From Turbatrix aceti (taxonomy: Eukaryota; Nematoda; Chromadorea; Rhabditida; Panagrolaimidae), in assembly GCA_963969345.1 (NCBI GenBank), contig OZ017768.1, positions 124,001 to 188,000 on the forward strand: 64,000 nt of DNA, in the 5' to 3' direction. The position numbers and the translations under genes were made by a program. Position 1 is the stretch's first letter. Each line of letters opens with the position of its first letter. The notes below the pieces were generated by a model that did not search any database, was not told the DNA's origin, and worked only from the letters and a program-made list of their open reading frames with translations. This document shows, in pieces, positions 62,001-64,000 of this stretch.

Positions 62001-64000
62001 ACGACACTTCAGCAAAATTTAAAATTTTTTATATCTGAATATTTTCCATTAAATTTAGAACGACTTCAAATGCCCATACTCCGAAGATTGCGAGATCAAC
62101 TCTGTAAGCCGTCGATTCTGCCAGAAATGTCGCCTCAAAAAGTGTTTTGACGTTGGTATGAAAAAGGAATGGATTCTTAACGAAGAGCAACTCAAACGTC
62201 GCAAGAACTCTCGTCTCAACAGCATGAAGTCTGCTTCGTCTTCGCTCTCTCCCCCGCGTGGTAGCGGTGGCGCGGGTGGTCCTTCGCCGATACATCATCA
62301 TCAGCCTACAATGGTCCAACCTCAGGCCATGCCGATGTCCAACCTCAACATGCCGGCGTCTATGGAGGTTGAACGGCATAGAGATATCGATATTCAGCGT
62401 GCTCTCGCAAAGAACAAGGCCATTGTTGAAGGCGTAACGACACGCGTCATACAGGAGGTCAAGAGTCCCTTGAGTGGAGGGTCCAATGAGGGTAGCAGCA
62501 TGCCGATGAACTTCTCGATTGGACAACAACAGAGTGCTACTGGCTTCCAGCAACCAGCAATGATGTTTGGCAACACCCCCCTTAGTGGTCCAATGTCATC
62601 GGGCAGCGTTGCCAGCTTTGGTAACATTCTCAGCGAGCCCAGCAGCATGAATAGTAGCGGTCTGCAGCCCATAAACATGTCACCGGGCCCGCAGTCTGTC
62701 TGTCAACAAATCATGCATCAATCGCCTAGTCAACAGGTAAACTTTATGACAGTCAAGGGATAAACAGTATACCTAGCGTGTATAATACTAGAAACCATTT
62801 TTTTTAACAGCTAAATTTTTTTTGACACCGTTAAAGTTCAGGGCGTTGTTTAACCAGTAAGAAAAATTGTATTCATTGTCACGTGATCATAAAAAACGTC
62901 GCTAAAAAACCTGCAATCGTAACTTATTGCCATAGAAACACGTCATTAACGCCTTTTTTTATGATAAAATGAGAACTATTAATTCTCAAGGGTTGTTATT
63001 AGCAGTACTAATGTACTTTACAGACCTGTTGTGGTTCTTCTGGGTTAATTATAAGCGTCAAGAAGCAAATGGCAGTGAGTTATCAATATAGAGATTGCAC
63101 TTTACAGTATCACTAGATGGTCATGATTTATTGTTGTTTTTTTCAAAAAAATTCACTAAAAAAAATTGATTTTTAACTTTTAAGTGATTTTAACGTTTAA
63201 TTTTTTATTAAAATAAATTTTTTAGATAGTAAATCCTAATTCAAATAGCAGCACTGCCTCTTCTATGTCGCCACCGATCACTCAGCCTATCGGTATTCCA
63301 ATCATAGGAATCCCAGTCATCCCGATCAGCTACATCATCGATGCCATGCAACGCCATCGCTTGCCTCGCATGATTATTAAAGCAACTCCCAATCCACCGC
63401 AGGTAGCCGTCATCTGCGTCTTTATTCATCGCCTCATTGACCGCATCATCGTTGACCAACTGTGCATGCCGCAACTTAGCAGTGTCAGTTCGCTCACATC
63501 GTACACCCGAATCTCTCTCTCGGTAATGGATTACGCCAAGCTGACCGAGATGTGCGCACCCAATCTCAAGCCTGTAGAGGTGGAAACTGGAGACATCTAC
63601 CTGCCGGATGACAGTCATCAGGTGTTTGCCCAGATGATCTCCGACATGGCAGATAAGGCATTGCAAAACACTCAGGCTAACTTGGCGCTGGCTTCTCAAA
63701 ACGGTCAGATGTACCATCCGACGTGGATCCCGTGCGACCAACCACCCCCTGCTCACCAGCCCTACCACCCGGATGACTATACACCGGCGTGTATGAATGT
63801 TCGCAGCCAGTCTCTTATCAATGCCCAGTACGACGACATAACATCGCTTCACATGGGTCCAACATCCACGCCCAAGATAAACCTCCAAGACCTCTCGCCG
63901 ACCACACGCCAGGCCATGTCCTTCATTGAGAAGTCAATCGTCCGAGCACTCGAGACAGAATCCCCGACGATGGAAGACACGGCTGAAGAACCGCATTCGG
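44019..64000 (+). CDS. daf-12: DAF-12 nuclear hormone receptor, 3' end beyond window
   Basis: Ligand-regulated (dafachronic acid) nuclear receptor controlling dauer formation, developmental timing and lifespan in nematodes. Proposed exons: 44019-44061, 44782-45899, 61223-61369, 61471-61788, 62059-62736, 63226 to beyond 64000; phases agree. The large N-terminal exon is Ser/Thr/Pro/Gln-rich with a basic patch (QRIRRRKTR) and a SUMO-type IKEE. The 61471 exon encodes [12 protein letters not shown], characteristic of DAF-12, then the first zinc finger [13 protein letters not shown] with P box [10 protein letters not shown]. The next exon encodes the second finger ([10 protein letters not shown] ... 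[10 protein letters not shown]) and the extension [17 protein letters not shown]. After the hinge, [16 protein letters not shown] would be LBD helix 1; most of the LBD is outside. The zinc-finger exons are certain; attaching the 44 kb exon across a 15 kb intron rests on phase and composition only. If donor 45900 is skipped, the frame stops at 45956. Confidence 0.85.
45957..49574. other. daf-12 intron, no recognised features
   Basis: AT-rich with many homopolymer runs; scattered short frames lack domains. Confidence 0.5.
49575..49706 (+). CDS. daf-12: Candidate alternative daf-12 first exon (internal)
   Basis: From an ATG the frame encodes [16 protein letters not shown] ... [15 protein letters not shown] and meets GTAAGC in phase 0, compatible with the acceptor at 61223. 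The KRLKF basic segment resembles a nuclear localisation signal. No acceptor in the right phase was seen upstream, so it would be a first exon. Prediction only. Confidence 0.35.
51546..51586 (+). repeat. SINE 3' tail fragment
   Basis: TTGAGAAGGACAGTAAACAA followed by AT-rich TAAATAAATA matches the 3' end of the SINE at 41332-41540, in opposite orientation. Only the tail is present, as after 5' truncation. Confidence 0.55.
52345..53053 (+). other. Leader of a BEL/Pao-like retroelement with hairpin array
   Basis: GTGGGCGCGACC near 52359 resembles a primer-binding site. Between 52690 and 53040 about eleven small hairpins follow one another, for example GCTCTGCGGAGC, TCTCTTTGAGA, TCTTGCGAGA and CTCTTTGGAG, separated by CAAATTTCGGG-like spacers. 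GTAGCCTAC occurs three times near the end. The overlapping frames here come from the repeats and are unlikely to be translated. Confidence 0.55.
53054..56002 (+). CDS. Gag-protease polyprotein of a BEL/Pao-like retrotransposon
   Basis: A 982-codon frame starting at ACCATGG. An N-terminal region is followed by a Gln-rich segment (about residues 160-255), then a Gag-like domain ([12 protein letters not shown] ... [11 protein letters not shown], residues about 270-400) like the DUF1759-type Gag of BEL/Pao elements. Two zinc-knuckle-like motifs follow ([14 protein letters not shown] near 470, [14 protein letters not shown] near 502) and an aspartic protease with [13 protein letters not shown] near 584. 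From about residue 795 the sequence changes character and resembles no known pol domain. Reverse transcriptase, RNase H and integrase are absent here and downstream. The copy is therefore an internally deleted or non-autonomous element inside the long daf-12 intron, in the same orientation. No matching LTR pair could be found. Base composition is clearly less AT-rich than the surrounding intron. Confidence 0.8.
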   Translation: MVASRQDVITNVIFRVKDIERDYQRLRQMETSDPPTPSGQLFYLAERYRNKLLAIMQDVDELTAKINANPNIAGNEAEFAFVTGGTFDVFYSQSRTQAEAIMNENREHTVSSREESRRSNAQRSRFSDKVESSSDLVVTWSSNINKGGQHAPLPGQPRIQQAPERQLPKIKTSTPNESRVDGNDLVGYFDQLLADSYAQQPRHEQVRQDSYERQLGHVHAAQNSFAPQPRLGEGSYLQPPRQAQARGDEQPQYIIARKETLVKVPEFNGAPEKWLPFYAAFHEGYATNDRLTDLKKMTTLCEALRGNAAEFLSVFPTTGEYFREAWQQLQDHYGRAEDLVDDLMRKLRTLQPATEKAASIEQTTFKVRSYVFQIIHHDPSYERSNDLMNIVKTKWPLSVVEKLAYERHVTNHGARYSVKDAIQQVIVMARGRREAEDSEKDKGGRYQTKTDNQPRQGSGSGRHVFFSKCPFCDESGHAPEDCTTVAQLAERKQMAVSRRLCFKCLQPDHKSPECASTCKACQQNHHAAFCFDRNRAQRTSPATAANTEPLRTFLAISDKNGFLVATVKCKSGPRGEAVYLNVMLDTASNVTYISNEAMQKLKAKRSDPDLLVARGLTGRSTAVQASKVAFTIITDDEELVVQGLSVESIASGTVQVTQQESPDFGKLVNIDVLLGVHYTLRLFRGQANSPTNGTIARPTSVGTFLLPEHPNFGDEDAPTDLQTAETTRNLTVSDLRSEGQNQTSDHVVSEQIEAVGTQESVLCTASPVTDPAQHEKNDERSLGVEDYGSYAYLVRMVSMGGQENQWARRSKELRPMFQSFGDCQAWCSDERLPLRQRQIDPGKQPAADQKRVMGPGQLVVQLNQKSLSILQMVCHLAKIVEQRRAALALNPGNVTMTRMIAWRHPEFCLPLAAGPEGLHQLRMQQRQDQFEKVFHRWIRQSDRHHEQERAESINVGDPRSQWKPGISTYGTPDGLYALETWF
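56003..57951. other. daf-12 intron, 3' of retroelement
   Basis: The GC-richer part to about 56230 may still belong to the retroelement; beyond it is AT-rich intron without recognisable features. Confidence 0.5.
57952..58014 (+). CDS. daf-12: Candidate alternative daf-12 first exon (proximal)
   Basis: ATG followed by 21 open codons ([20 protein letters not shown]) ending in phase 0 at a consensus CAG|GTAAGT. It could splice directly to 61223 and give a short isoform with the DNA-binding domain. Evidence is limited to start, donor and phase. A similar but weaker case, ATG at 59632 with a phase-0 donor near 59802, exists further on. Confidence 0.4.
58015..61222. other. Last part of long daf-12 intron
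   Basis: AT-rich; a short ACTTTTACGTAAAA palindromic stretch at about 60915-60950. Nothing else recognised. Confidence 0.4.
61909..61947 (+). CDS. daf-12: Possible 39-nt microexon between the DAF-12 zinc fingers
   Basis: Bounded by AAATTTAG and ACA|GTAAGT, this 39-base segment is in phase 0 with both neighbours and would add [13 protein letters not shown] between RNALRPK and NDFKCPY. The family has no such insertion, so the canonical isoform most likely skips it; the splice signals are nonetheless good. Confidence 0.35.

Noticed and set aside
63241..63888. 215-codon open frame on the minus strand
   Set aside because: It is the exact antisense of the daf-12 exon at 63226, which is in phase with the upstream zinc-finger exons; the minus-strand product has no domain.

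Overview
The window is animal nuclear DNA, AT-rich with long A/T homopolymer runs. Its spliced genes have GT..AG introns and T-rich 3' splice sites. The best evidence for the lineage is a DAF-12-type nuclear receptor at the right end, whose DNA-binding domain matches the nematode DAF-12 family closely. With a HIM-4/hemicentin gene at the left end, this points to a nematode. I cannot place it to genus, and many introns and gaps are much larger and more transposon-filled than in Caenorhabditis.

Layout. 787-11470 (+): the 3' part of a hemicentin gene (Ig domains, G2F module, five EGF modules, fibulin-type C-terminus). One of its introns carries a complete antisense MARCH-type E3 ligase gene (9931-10745, -), and its larger introns hold foldback and MITE elements. 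11740-22202: a tRNA-Cys(GCA) gene on the minus strand, split in the anticodon region by a 10.4 kb Mutator-like element (11787-22168) with a 9-bp target duplication. That element carries a multi-exon MULE transposase gene, a 1.1 kb palindromic insertion, subterminal repeats and an LTR-type insertion in its right terminal repeat. 22203-30077: intergenic, with a small hAT-like MITE, inverted repeats, and an RTE-like LINE relic (-) interrupted by a 2.4 kb CACTA-like element. 30078-32029 (+): the C-terminal two thirds of a TTC7-like TPR protein. 32976-39635: more MITEs and a foldback element. 40884-64000 (+): the daf-12 locus with candidate alternative first exons, a large Ser/Thr/Pro-rich exon, a 15 kb intron containing a BEL/Pao-like gag-protease relic, then the exons for the zinc fingers, hinge and the first LBD residues, cut by the window end.

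The host genes look functionally unrelated: extracellular matrix, membrane ubiquitin ligase, a PI4-kinase scaffold subunit, and a steroid receptor. The outstanding theme is the mobile DNA. At least seven insertions can be delimited to the base by target duplications (9, 8, 8, 8, 8, 6 and 4 bp), and removing one of them restores an interrupted reading frame. A set of hAT-like MITEs share an architecture: short TIRs, 8-bp duplications, and a core made of arrays of a short self-complementary motif that differs from element to element.
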